From Cyanobacteriota bacterium SRBZ.bins.94.201705 (lineage in GTDB: Bacteria; Cyanobacteriota; Cyanobacteriia; Cyanobacteriales; Cyanobacteriaceae): DNA of 37,800 bases. Under the pieces are notes generated by a model that had not been told where the DNA came from, ran no database searches, and saw only the letters and a list, made by a program, of their open reading frames with translations. This document shows, one piece after another, positions 27,484 through 37,560 of the stretch. Every line of letters begins with the position of its first letter. The first letter of the stretch is position 1. Made by a program: the position numbers and the translations under genes. The DNA lies in the NCBI GenBank assembly GCA_030549855.1, contig JAUQQP010000043.1:1-37800 (forward strand). Reading direction: 5' to 3'.

Positions 27484-28470
27484 CTAAGCTGAACTTTCTG
27501 TTTCATATTTTAACAGAACACCACGCTCTCCTAAAACAAAACCCTTGTCGTCAGGGAAGAAAAGGATTTTGTAGAAATTAGAGGGGATGGATTCCACAAA
27601 TGTATCCTTCAGCCAGGTTTTGCCACCATCCCTACTTACCAGCAAATCGCCACTGCCACCTGCCAACCAAATTTCCCCATCATGGGTAGCCAAATCCAAG
27701 AAACCCCAACCGGCGCCTTTTTCAGGGGTTATAGCCTCTCCCCAGTCTTCAGGATTAGGGGTAGAGGTAAGCTGAATTTGCCCCCCCCTAGCAATTAACC
27801 ACATCCTCCCATCCTCAAAAAAGCCCATATTCTGTAGACGACGAGAGGAAGTGCGTTGGTGGGCAGTCCATTGTTTTTCTCCCGGCTCCCAGGTAGAATA
27901 GAAATTACCACGGGAACTTACTGCTACATATTTCCCATCCTCAGAGCGATTGATGTTACGGGCAACACCTACAGCCGCCTCCACTAGGGCTTTCCAGGTT
28001 TTACCCCCATCAGTAGTCTTGTAAATGGCACCCAGGTTGGTGACCATTTCCGCAGTGCCTTCTCCTAGGGCAATTATATCATAAGGGCCTCCTGGCAACT
28101 GGTCACTTAGGGGAATTCTTTCCCAGTTATCCCCCCCATCGGTGGTGTGTAATAACATGGATGGTACACCTGTAATCCAGCCCTCCTGCCCATAAAAACT
28201 AACACCGGTAAAATCCACCTTCTCGTCTTCCAACACCAAAATCTTCTTCTGCCAGGTTTCTCCCCCATCCCTAGTCTCAAATAAAGCCGCCTTTGTGCCT
28301 ACTAACCACCCTCTCTTGCCATCCCCAGTAAAAGCCAAGTCGGCAAAGGTGGCATCCGTATCCAACTGAATCAGCTTCCAGGGATTCTTCTCCAAAGAGG
28401 GTATAGAAGCGCACCCCAGACACAGACAACAGACTATTATAGAAACTACAATCGTCCTTATCAACCTCAT
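27484..28470 (-). CDS. ycf48: Photosystem II assembly factor Ycf48
   Basis: A 328-residue homologue of Ycf48 (HCF136), which binds newly made D1 during early photosystem II assembly and repair. The N-terminus MRLIRTIVVSIIVCC then LCLGCAS is a lipoprotein signal, so the protein is anchored facing the lumen or periplasm. The rest is a beta-propeller with repeated blade motifs: TRDGGETW, TTDGGDNW, TTDGGKTW and SRDGGKTW. It lies 28 bases after the rubredoxin gene and before psbE, on the same strand, so the three act in one photosystem II biogenesis cluster. Confidence 0.97.
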   Translation of the reverse strand: MRLIRTIVVSIIVCCLCLGCASIPSLEKNPWKLIQLDTDATFADLAFTGDGKRGWLVGTKAALFETRDGGETWQKKILVLEDEKVDFTGVSFYGQEGWITGVPSMLLHTTDGGDNWERIPLSDQLPGGPYDIIALGEGTAEMVTNLGAIYKTTDGGKTWKALVEAAVGVARNINRSEDGKYVAVSSRGNFYSTWEPGEKQWTAHQRTSSRRLQNMGFFEDGRMWLIARGGQIQLTSTPNPEDWGEAITPEKGAGWGFLDLATHDGEIWLAGGSGDLLVSRDGGKTWLKDTFVESIPSNFYKILFFPDDKGFVLGERGVLLKYETESSA

Positions 28471-28498
28471 AAGACCACAACTGTGTTAGACTAATGAT

Positions 28499-28846
28499 CT
28501 AATCTAAGGCATATAAGCTCATAAAGAAGAGAAAGGCCAAGATTAAAGAGCCATAAATGAGAATACTCTTTTGTCTTGGCGTCAGACGATTCACCCCAAA
28601 CCCATAATCCAGATTTTCCGCAAATCCCGATGGCGCGTCACTAGCACCTATGTTTACAAACGCACTCTTCCTGGCGCCACACACTGGACAACGCCAGGTT
28701 TCAGGGAGGTCAGTGAATGCCGTCCCAGGTGCTATATTTCTTTTAGGGTCTCCTTCGGCTGGAATATATCTGTAGCCGCATAGTCTACACTCATAGGTGG
28801 GCAAAGCTAATTCCGCTAGGGTTTTCTCCTTGCCAGCCTCACTCAT
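28499..28846 (-). CDS. rubA: Membrane-anchored rubredoxin for photosystem assembly
   Basis: A 115-residue protein with an N-terminal rubredoxin fold and a C-terminal membrane helix. The iron is bound by [10 protein letters not shown] and [10 protein letters not shown], two C-x2-C pairs. The tail [20 protein letters not shown] anchors it to the thylakoid. RubA is known to be needed for photosystem II (and in some species photosystem I) assembly, probably through electron transfer. It is the first gene of the rubA-ycf48-psbEFLJ run and is divergent from the EamA transporter gene. Confidence 0.95.
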   Translation of the reverse strand: MSEAGKEKTLAELALPTYECRLCGYRYIPAEGDPKRNIAPGTAFTDLPETWRCPVCGARKSAFVNIGASDAPSGFAENLDYGFGVNRLTPRQKSILIYGSLILAFLFFMSLYALD

Positions 28847-28951
28847 CTCCTTTTACCCCCAATGGCAGTTTATTAAGAATTATTACATAAAACCCCCCCG
28901 TAGCGTAAGATGAAGAAATGTAACAAAAAATCTGTATTCAGGAGGAGGTAA

Positions 28952-29968
28952 ATGAATCTAAAACAGTGGTCATGGTTTAGGCCTATAATACTAGTCTCCC
29001 CCTTTTTCTTATGGGGGACAGCCATGGTGGCAATGAAAAGCGTTATACCCCAGACAACACCCCTATTTTTAGCGGCAGTGCGAATTTTGCCAGCCGGTTT
29101 ATTGATTTTGCTGGTGGCATTGTTATCAGGAAGGAATTTTCAAACTAGTTGGCGGGGTTGGGGTTGGGTCATCCTCTTTACCCTAGTGGATGGCTGTATG
29201 TTTCAGGGATTCTTAGGGGAAGGATTAGCTCGTACCGGTGCCGGTTTAGGTTCTGTTATGATAGACTCACAACCATTAGCAGTAGCCCTTTTCTCCCGTT
29301 GGTTATTTAAGGAAAAAATTGGCGGGTGGGGCTGGTTAGGCTTATTTATTGGTATAACTGGTATTAGTTTAATTGGTTTACCCGAAGGGTGGATTTATAG
29401 CGCCTTGGCAGGTGATTTTTCCTTTTTTGCTACCTGGCAAACCCTTTTTAAAAATGGCGAATGGTTAATGTTATTAGCCTCCTTGTCAATGGCGGTAGGC
29501 ACTGTTATGATTCCCTTTATTTCCCGTCATCTAGACACAGTAGTTGCCACCGGTTGGCATCTATTTTTTGCCGGTTTAATTCTCCTTCTTCTCAGTTTTC
29601 AGTTTGAATCCTCCCAGTGGGTTAATTTAGATTTCTCCGCCTGGTTATCCCTTTCTTATGCCACTGTTTTTGGTAGCGCCATTGCCTATGGTATATTTTT
29701 CTTTTTAGCCTCTAAAGGGAATTTAACTAGTCTTAGTGCCCTCACCTTTTTGACTCCCGTTTTTGCCCTCACCTTTAGCAATTTACTACTAGAAGAAAAA
29801 CTCTCTTCCCTCCAATGGCAGGGGGTATGTCTCACCCTTCTCAGTATCTATATAATCAACCAGAGGGATAAAATACCACAAATTATCTCTGTCAAATTTC
29901 CCCTACTATTTTCTAGTGTATTTCAGGGCAAAGGCTTGAAAAACGCTCAAATGAGTAAGAAACCATAG
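28952..29968 (+). CDS. EamA/DMT-family transporter
   Basis: A 338-residue membrane protein with about ten hydrophobic helices in two EamA repeats (roughly residues 10-145 and 170-305), the layout of the drug/metabolite transporter superfamily. Typical pieces are SPFFLWGTAMVAMKSVIP near the start, GLGSVMIDSQPLAVAL and, at the end of the second repeat, LTFLTPVFALTFSNLLLEE. Substrate is unknown. AGGAGGAGG a few bases before the ATG is a strong ribosome binding site. The C-terminal about 35 residues are polar. Confidence 0.92.
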   Translation: MNLKQWSWFRPIILVSPFFLWGTAMVAMKSVIPQTTPLFLAAVRILPAGLLILLVALLSGRNFQTSWRGWGWVILFTLVDGCMFQGFLGEGLARTGAGLGSVMIDSQPLAVALFSRWLFKEKIGGWGWLGLFIGITGISLIGLPEGWIYSALAGDFSFFATWQTLFKNGEWLMLLASLSMAVGTVMIPFISRHLDTVVATGWHLFFAGLILLLLSFQFESSQWVNLDFSAWLSLSYATVFGSAIAYGIFFFLASKGNLTSLSALTFLTPVFALTFSNLLLEEKLSSLQWQGVCLTLLSIYIINQRDKIPQIISVKFPLLFSSVFQGKGLKNAQMSKKP

Positions 29969-30025
29969 GTAGAAAGATTTCAAGGGAACAACATTAAAAC
30001 AACGTCCAAAAGAAACCTGTCAACC

Positions 30026-30067
30026 TCTATAAAACACTAATACCCCATGAAAGGGGTAGAGGAAACC
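30026..30067 (+). terminator. Stem-loop after the EamA gene, possible terminator
   Basis: TACCCC-ATGAAA-GGGGTA forms a perfect six-pair stem and an outer CCTC...GAGG may extend it. No T-run follows, so this may instead be a processing site or an attenuator. Confidence 0.35.
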
Positions 30068-30147
30068 AGCCTCTCCGCCATCTAACAACCTCCTCCAATG
30101 CCACCAAAAAATTAAATGAAAAAAAACCACAGGGCCTCCTATCATAA

Positions 30148-31152
30148 ATGGTAGGGTTAGAAGGGGACAGTAATAGAAGCACAAAAAGCAGCTTTATGCG
30201 CCTAGAGGAGTTGCTAAATTCCTATGAAAAGGGGGAAAGAAATTTCAGTGGAGTCGAATTCTCTTCAGAGGAAATAATAGGCTTAAACCTGATAGAAATT
30301 GATTTTAGTAGGGCTAACTTACAGTGGGTAAATCTCAGTGGTAGTGACTTAAGTGGCAGCGATTTACTTCAGGCAGATTTGAGCAACAGTCGTCTGATTG
30401 GCACTAAGATGATTGGGGCAAATTTGACAAAGGCCAATATTACCAATTCAGACTTAAGTTGGGCCAACTTGAGTAGTGCCAATCTTTCAAGGGCAGACTT
30501 AAGTAACAGTAATTTGAACAACTCTTCTTTGATAAACAGCGATTTTAGTTATGCTAAATTAACAAATTGCAGTTTCAAAAATGCCAATTTGACTGGGGCA
30601 AACTTTACCAGGGCAGACTTGTCCGGTGCAGACTTGGAGGGGTTGGATTTAACAGGTGCAGACTTTACCCAAGCGGATTTATCCGGGGCAAATCTCCAGG
30701 GTTGTGACCTGTCGGAGGCCAAATTAAACAGAGTTTGTCTGTCAAAGTGTCAGTTGGAAAAAGCAGACTTGAGCCAAGCAACATTGCAGGGTGTAAACCT
30801 AGAAAAAGCTAACCTCCAGGGGGCAGATTTTAGAGGCATAATCTTGAAAAACACATACCAAAGCGAGGTAAAAATATCCAAGGTGACAGTGAAAATCAGC
30901 AAGAAGAAAATCCTGTTTGTCGCTGCCTTGATGCAAGAGGTTAACCTGAAAAAAGCCAAAATCAGAAACGGCATATTTGACTTAGCAAATCTAACACAAG
31001 CCAATCTGGAGGAGGCTATTTTGCAACAAGCGGATTTGACTAGTTCTGATTTATCTTATAGTACCCTCAAAAATGCCAACTTCCGTAATAGTCTTCTCAA
31101 GGAAGTAGTTTTTACCGGCGCCACCATGCCAGATGGTAGTGTTCACCCCTAA
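30148..31152 (+). CDS. Pentapeptide-repeat protein
   Basis: A 334-residue protein of the pentapeptide-repeat family, predicted to fold as a right-handed quadrilateral beta-helix. The A-[DN]-L-x-x pattern runs from about residue 50 to 228 (for example ADLSNSNLNN, GADLEGLDLTGADFTQADL) and again from about 272 to 328. A non-repeat K/V-rich segment (about 229-270, VKISKVTVKISKKK) interrupts it. There is no signal peptide or kinase domain. Such proteins are abundant in cyanobacteria and mostly of unknown role. A second in-frame ATG at 30196 is an alternative start. It is the last recognisable intact gene before the right-hand desert. Confidence 0.9.
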   Translation: MVGLEGDSNRSTKSSFMRLEELLNSYEKGERNFSGVEFSSEEIIGLNLIEIDFSRANLQWVNLSGSDLSGSDLLQADLSNSRLIGTKMIGANLTKANITNSDLSWANLSSANLSRADLSNSNLNNSSLINSDFSYAKLTNCSFKNANLTGANFTRADLSGADLEGLDLTGADFTQADLSGANLQGCDLSEAKLNRVCLSKCQLEKADLSQATLQGVNLEKANLQGADFRGIILKNTYQSEVKISKVTVKISKKKILFVAALMQEVNLKKAKIRNGIFDLANLTQANLEEAILQQADLTSSDLSYSTLKNANFRNSLLKEVVFTGATMPDGSVHP

Positions 31153-31517
31153 AAACAGTAAGAATTAACTCCAGTTTGATGAGAGAAAATCCCCACTACT
31201 TCCTCAATTTATCCCCTTGACAACCGTCCAATGCGGGATAAAAATGATTCTAAATGACTATAACAAATTACAAGCCAGGGATAAGGGGATAAATGTTGGA
31301 CATAATGGCAAGATAAGCCCAAACAAGAGGGAAAGAATAAAACAAAGTCCTTTTGGAAACACCAAGAGAAAATTACTTCCTCTGAAATGCCGGCAATTTT
31401 TGTGATGTGATTCAGGCTAGGATGTGAGATATAATAACAAACAATCCCCTTGAAGTAATGGAAATAAACACAAGCTAAAAACTTAAAACTATTAGCTTTG
31501 GCGTCAAGCAGAAACTC

Positions 31518-31808
31518 TCAAAAAAAACCACAACAAACAACAGAAAATTCCTCAATATAACAGCGATAAATCAAGCCGGGTTTATTATCTTTTTTCCCCC
31601 AACCATTGACAAATCTTTTATTTTCATCTATGCTGGTAGGTACAATGGGCCCCTTCCCGTGCAAATGTGTAGCCCTGTGGCTACAGTGAAACACCTTGAC
31701 AAGATTCCCGTTTTTGTCTAAAATAATGCCCAGAAAGGGTGGGTGTGCCCGTGGGAGAGGAGAAGTGGCGGCGAATAACAGTGGCAGGCGGCTGGGAGAA
31801 AATTCCAC
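31518..31808 (-). CDS. Unidentified small ORF or gene fragment
   Basis: A 96-codon minus-strand frame opening at GTG, with a protein-like stretch LGIILDKNGNLVKVFHCSHR and later KPGLIYRCYIEEF. The composition is more protein-like than the surrounding desert, but I do not recognise a family and there is no clear ribosome binding site. It may be a remnant of a lost gene. Confidence 0.25.
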   Translation of the reverse strand: MEFSPSRLPLLFAATSPLPRAHPPFLGIILDKNGNLVKVFHCSHRATHLHGKGPIVPTSIDENKRFVNGWGKKDNKPGLIYRCYIEEFSVVCCGFF

Positions 31809-32739
31809 CCTTGCTTTTTATGACTTCTGGAAACCCCAAAAGAATTACTATGGAATCTTCCCCAATGTCATTGGCTTTTTTTCACTAGCCTCCCTTACTA
31901 CAAGCCAGCCTTCATAACCCCCTTGTTATCCCTTCAACTTTCCCGGTGGTTTTGACAATGCTTTCTCTTTCTTTCTACCCCAACAACCCTCCCCCTCTTG
32001 TTAAGTCTTATCAAGCATCCCCCCGATACAACAGAAAAGGATTAACGGCAGGAAGAAACAAGGCAATCCCATGGCAAAAAGCAGTGGCATGCTAATAATA
32101 CCAATGCCAAAGACAGTTGCATTGCCGGCAAAGAAAGAATAGTTGTCTTGTCAGCAGCCGGGGGAATAGTTGTCTTCTCGGCAGGGAAGATAATACTCAC
32201 AGTAGACGATTTATCTGACTGTCTGAGGGGATTATGAAATTGGAGGCTTTCTTGAAGACTGATATTCACTCATTGTCTGCCAGGGGAGTTAATTGATACT
32301 ATTACCCACAACCAGGGGAGTGAGTAGAGGCTAGATTGCATGGAAGACTGCCGAAAAAGACTAATACTGGTTTTTTGTCTGAAGCTATGGCAACAAGTAG
32401 ATGGGGTAATCAGGAGGCATCACTAATTAGTGGCTTGCTGACAGGAGGGATTGTCTGCCGGAAAAAGGGTAAAGACTATTGACTTGTTGTCTGGAAGGGG
32501 AATTATGTTTATTCATTCCAACTATTGGCGGCAGAAGTTTCAGGCTTGGATTGAAAGAGACACTGGTTTGTTTCCCACCCACTTGAGAGGAATACAGTCA
32601 TTTATCCGTCGGTGATTGGCATGGGGAAACAGAAAATAGCAGTCGGAGTGTCTATACCGTTGACGGGGTTATATTTACCCTTTGTCTGGAAAAATAGTTA
32701 TACCTATACTGACACTGACAACTGGCTGTGGGGAAAGAG

Positions 32740-33130
32740 GTAGTAACACCGACTAGCTGAAGAGGGAGGAAAACAGATACACAAAGACTTATTGTTTAGC
32801 CAAGACTATACCACTGAAGAAAAGACATGGGAGAAAACGGTGATAACACTGACTAGCCGAAGAGAAGGGAAAACAGATACACTAAGACTTATTGTTTAGC
32901 CAAGACTATACCACTGAAGAAAAGACATGGGGGAAAACGGTGATAACACTGACTAGCCGAAGAGAAGGGAAAACAGATACACAAAGACTTATTGTTTAGC
33001 CAAGACTATACCACTGAAGAAAAGACATGGGGGAAAACGGTGATAACACCGACTAGCCGAAGAGGAAGGAAAACAGATACACTAAGACTTATTGTTCAGT
33101 CAAAACTATACCACTGGAGAAAAGACATAT
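32740..33130. repeat. 100-bp tandem repeat array, four copies
   Basis: AAACAGATAC recurs at 32771, 32871, 32971 and 33071, exactly 100 bases apart. Inner copies differ by only a few bases, outer copies by more. The period is not a multiple of three, so a common frame is not kept between units. Confidence 0.95.
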
Positions 33131-34372
33131 TAACTACCCTATCTTGAGTGGAGAATTATAACAACACCTTTTACCTCACAAGGAAAGACTGATGCCAACC
33201 ACCGGTTTGATGGCATAATAGTCGGGTTTAGAAAGAAGGTTAACACTTTTCGTCTACCCCGGAAGAAGACACCTTAATTAACTCACTTGCCGAGGGAAAT
33301 GGGGTGGTAGTATCAACGGCAATAGTCTTTCTGACAATGTGATTTGCCGGCAAGAAGACTTGAGACTAGTAGAAACTATTGAAAGGAGTAGTTTTAACAA
33401 TGACAGCAACCACCCGATTACTCTTAAGAAAAGATAGACTTGCTAGTTGTTTATCCGATACTATTGCCAGGGAAAATACTGCCTTCACCTACTCCTTTAC
33501 GGCTATATTTTACCCCTTAGGGATTGCTAGCAAGAGGGAGACTATTATTCAGTAACCCATTGTCTGGCAAACAAGTCAAGTGATACCGATACTGACAGAC
33601 ACTGACAACCGGTGGTTTGTGGCAAGACTGTGGTGACATAACTTATCCTTCCTACCCTGTTTGCAGGCTGCCTATCCCTCTGGGTAAGGAAGCATTCGTC
33701 AATTGGTGGAGGATATTATAGTGTTGTCAACAGTGTGTCTAACAGGATGATAGTCTTATAGGCAAGAAGAAGACTAAAAACTATTGATTGGTTTTTGGTA
33801 ACAGATAGCTATTTCCATGGCGATGCCATCTTGAAGCGACAACAAGTGGGAAAGGATACTGTTGCAGGTGGTGTCTCCAATACTATGCTTATTTAAGCCG
33901 CATTAGGTAGGATTGCAACACTACTATTATACTAGGGGTTTATCTGGGGAAATTATTAGATTGCCGGCGGGGAAAACACGAATACCCACTGACTAGGTGT
34001 CTGGAAGAAACGGTTATTTTCATTTTGACGGCAACCTCCAGCGGCAGAAAGGCAAAAGTTGGATTGTCTGATATTTCTAGAGGGAGATGTTAACACTAGT
34101 TGTTTGTCCCAACAGTATACCACTGACTGGAAGACGCATTTACTGGTTTGCCTGCTGAAAGAGAGAGTATAGTAATTTCAACAGTCTCTCCCTAGCAAAA
34201 AGAAGACTAAAGACTGGTGAAGACTATTGATTGTCTGACAGATAGTGGTTTCGATGCCGACATCAATGACTGGCAGGAAAGACGAAAAAACAATAAGGCT
34301 TACTGGATTGCCAAAAAGATACAGCTGCCGGTTTTTTATCTAAAAATGCTGCCAGGCAGGGGAAAGACTTTG

Positions 34373-34411
34373 TTTGCTGACGAATTAGCCGGATGGGGGA
34401 GTATAGCAACC
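34373..34411 (+). repeat. Protein-like repeat of the LAG type
   Basis: In the plus-strand frame this reads FADELAGWGSIAT. Related readings occur at 35430 (FTNLLSGRGIIPI), 35750 (FTYELAGKSIPMV), 36113 (FNYLLGRW), 36552 (FVSLPGKDES) and 36858 (FIYLLAGRENIAT). They are scattered, interrupted by stops, and not part of one open gene. Confidence 0.5.
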
Positions 34412-36857
34412 CTAACCCACTAAGAGTTTATCCAGGGAAATGATGAGATTGATAGCAAGGGAAAGACTTCAATCCACTCGTTATGCTGACGCCTACACCA
34501 ACCACCGATTTGGCTTAAATTGTTTAGGATTTTTGGCGGAAAATACTAACAGCTGCTACTCGGGGAGAAGGATGTATTTATTAACTTGCAGGTTGGAGGA
34601 GAAAGTATGGCAATATTATTGGCTGACGAGACGATTCTATTGTAGTTGGCAGGGGGAAAATTCATACCCGTTGTTGTCTGGAAAGAAAAGTATATCGACA
34701 CTGACAATAGGTTTAACTGGCTGTGTGCAAAAATAGAGAGAAATACTAAGAGTGGTTTTTTATCCAAAACCAGCCACTAAAAGATGTATCCAGTTGGCAA
34801 GCCGGATAGACAAGTCTAGCAATATCAATGCTTCCTCCAACGGGATGATGAAATTGCTAACAAGACTATTATTCGTTGACTTATTGTCTGGCAAACAAGT
34901 CAATTCATACTGACGGCTATTTGTGGTAAGGCAGAAGAGGGGGAAATAATGCCGGCGGCTTACCCTAAATTATGCCACTAAGGAGAAATGGATTCCTCCA
35001 TTAGCCGCAGACAATAGTATGGTAATCCTAGAAGATAACTGTCTTGCCGGCAGAAAACTAAAAACTGTCGGGTTGTTGTTGGCAAGTTGTTGGCAAGAGG
35101 GTTATTTCCATAACTATGCCACCCGCTACTGGCAGAGACAACGCCAAGTAAGAGAGAATGTTGTTGCTGGTGTATTATACAAGACTACGCCACCGGGGGA
35201 TATAATCCTTGACTTATCAGACGCTTTGTCTTAACGAAATATGACATAAAGATGACTCTTATACTGCTAGCAAGGGAAATAATACCTATTAACTCGTTGT
35301 CTGAAAATTTTGACACCAACCCCCCTCAGGCTTGGAAGAGTTTTAAATATATTAGTTAGCATGCATATACCAGGAAAAGACATACCCATTGAATTGTCAG
35401 TAAGATGGAAAAGGGAAGTAAGACTAACATTTACTAACTTGTTATCCGGAAGGGGAATAATCCCGATTCCAGGTGGCTTTACTGACTGGCTAAAGGGGAA
35501 ACTATCCACTTGCCGGCTGTTTACCGGGGGAAAGACACCCCCTTCAACTTGCCAGCTAGAGAAAGGAGACTATAGTATACCAATAATCCCTCCAAAGGCT
35601 TGTCTTGCTGGTGGGAAGAAGACTGAAAATACAGACTGATGTTTATTTTGATGGCGACACTAAAAACTTGGATTACCTGGAAAGGAAGAAGATACATCCA
35701 CTTGCTTTTTATCAAACAATGCTAAAGAAGAAAGAATACCCTACTCTGCTTCACCTACGAATTAGCCGGAAAGAGTATCCCAATGGTTTGTCTTACTAAA
35801 TGACTTTGCTAGCTACAAGGGAAAAGATGGTTATTTTCACAAAGCCGCCAAACACTTGAAGAAATAAAGGCGGCGACAAGACATACCGGCTAATGATTTA
35901 ATTGTTTGGACAGTATACCACCACTTGTGTAGTGGACTATTATGGTAAAATGGCCAACCAACAACAGGCAGACTGATAACCCTTAACTTGTTTGTGTGGG
36001 ATGCTTGACAACAGCCGGGGTGGTGAGAGTAACCGGATTGTTTTTTGAGAAGGTGAGAGAGGATACACTTGCTGACTGTTTATCTAAGACAATGCCAATG
36101 AGGGGAGACACATTCAACTACTTGCTAGGGAGATGGAAGAGAAGATGGAATTACTGACAGACTAGTGTCTATTAACTTGTCGTCTGGAAAAACAGTTATG
36201 CTAACACTGACACTGATAGACATATTCAACCCCCGGCGGTGAAGCTAAAAGGGGGAAAACACTAACACTAGCTTCCTTCTATGACACATACCACCACCCA
36301 CCACCAGACGCGGCGGGGAAAGCCGAAGAAAAAGTCTAGTCTAGTCAACAAACAGTCTTTTCCACAGAATGATTGTCTAGTCGGCAAGAAGACTAAAGAC
36401 TATTAAAAGGGAGATAGTTATTTTGATGGCGACAGCAACTACTGGCAGAAAAGACAGTAACAGGGAAATTAAACCGACTGTATTGCCTAGAAGGGGGAGG
36501 CATTTGCCGATTGTTTGTCCAAAAAAACTATATCACACTGGAAAGGACACATTCGTCTCCTTGCCTGGGAAAGACGAGAGTAAGACTATTTATTTTGTGG
36601 CAAGGAAGTCAATTGACACTGAGACTGACAGACACTGACAGGCTGCTGTTGGTGGTAAGGCAAAAAGGTTAGGGAAATATAGTGGGTTATGCCGTATACG
36701 GGGAGGAAAATAGTCTCCCCGGCAAAAAGAAAACTAAAAACTATTGACTTGTTTTCTAAAGAAGCAGTCACATTGACGTCTTGACGCTAAAGACGGACTA
36801 TGGGAGGATATTAAGACTAGTTGTGTATCTAAAAATGGGCCACTTGGGGAAAACCAA

Positions 36858-36899
36858 TTCATCTACTTGTTAGCCGGAAGAGAGAATATAGCCACAGTA
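36858..36899 (+). repeat. Protein-like repeat of the LAG type
   Basis: Plus-strand reading FIYLLAGRENIATV, followed in frame by VHAKGLF and a stop. It is the clearest copy of the recurring F-x-Y-x-L-A-G-[RK]-x-x-I motif in the right-hand desert. Confidence 0.5.
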
Positions 36900-37560
36900 G
36901 TGCATGCTAAGGGTTTGTTTTAAAATGACTATGTTGTCGGCAAAGGAGAAACTAAAGACTATTTATTGTCTGTCTATTTGTTATCTGGGAAGATGGTTAT
37001 TTTGATAAGGATGCCAACCACTGACTCGGCTACAGCAAAACGGTAAGGGGAGGAAACCCGCCACTGTTGGGTTTTTCATTCCACAGTATACCACCATCGG
37101 GCCGCTGGCGTGTGGCAGTCAGTGTCAGCAATCTGTCCATCGAAATGATAGGATAGCTAAAGAGAAAGACTAACACCCATTAACTGGTTTGTCTAGTAAG
37201 AAAGAAGTTAATTGATACATTCATGAGGCTGACAGAAATGTTTGGCAAGGGTATCTTTGCCGCTTATTTATCCGAATTCCCCGGCAGAAAGACACACCCA
37301 CTTACTGGCGGCTTGGATAAGAAAAGGGTAAATACCAGTTGCAACAGTCTACCCGTCAAAATGATGAGACGGTTGACAAGAGGAAGACTAATGTCTATAT
37401 CCACACCCACACCCAATTAACTTTAACTTAACTTATTAACTCCTTTTCATGGCAAGGAGGATGACTATACTAACACTAACAGGCTATGGGGGATAGTAGA
37501 GATGACTAAATTGTTTTCTGAAACGGTGGGGGGTATACCTCTAATGGCATCCGGGGGTAT

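Noticed and set aside
32740-33130. Possible CRISPR array or iteron origin
   Set aside because: The whole 100-bp unit is repeated, with no constant repeat and variable spacer; no dnaA, rep gene or DnaA boxes were noticed nearby.
34440-34736. 98-codon plus-strand frame in the right desert
   Set aside because: Made of the same degenerate repeat words as its surroundings, with no family match; treated as repeat-derived, not as a gene.
35310-35639. 109-codon plus-strand frame in the right desert
   Set aside because: It is the longest frame in the desert but consists of repeat motifs (L-L-S-G-R-G, G-G-K-T-P), lacks a ribosome binding site and shows no domain.
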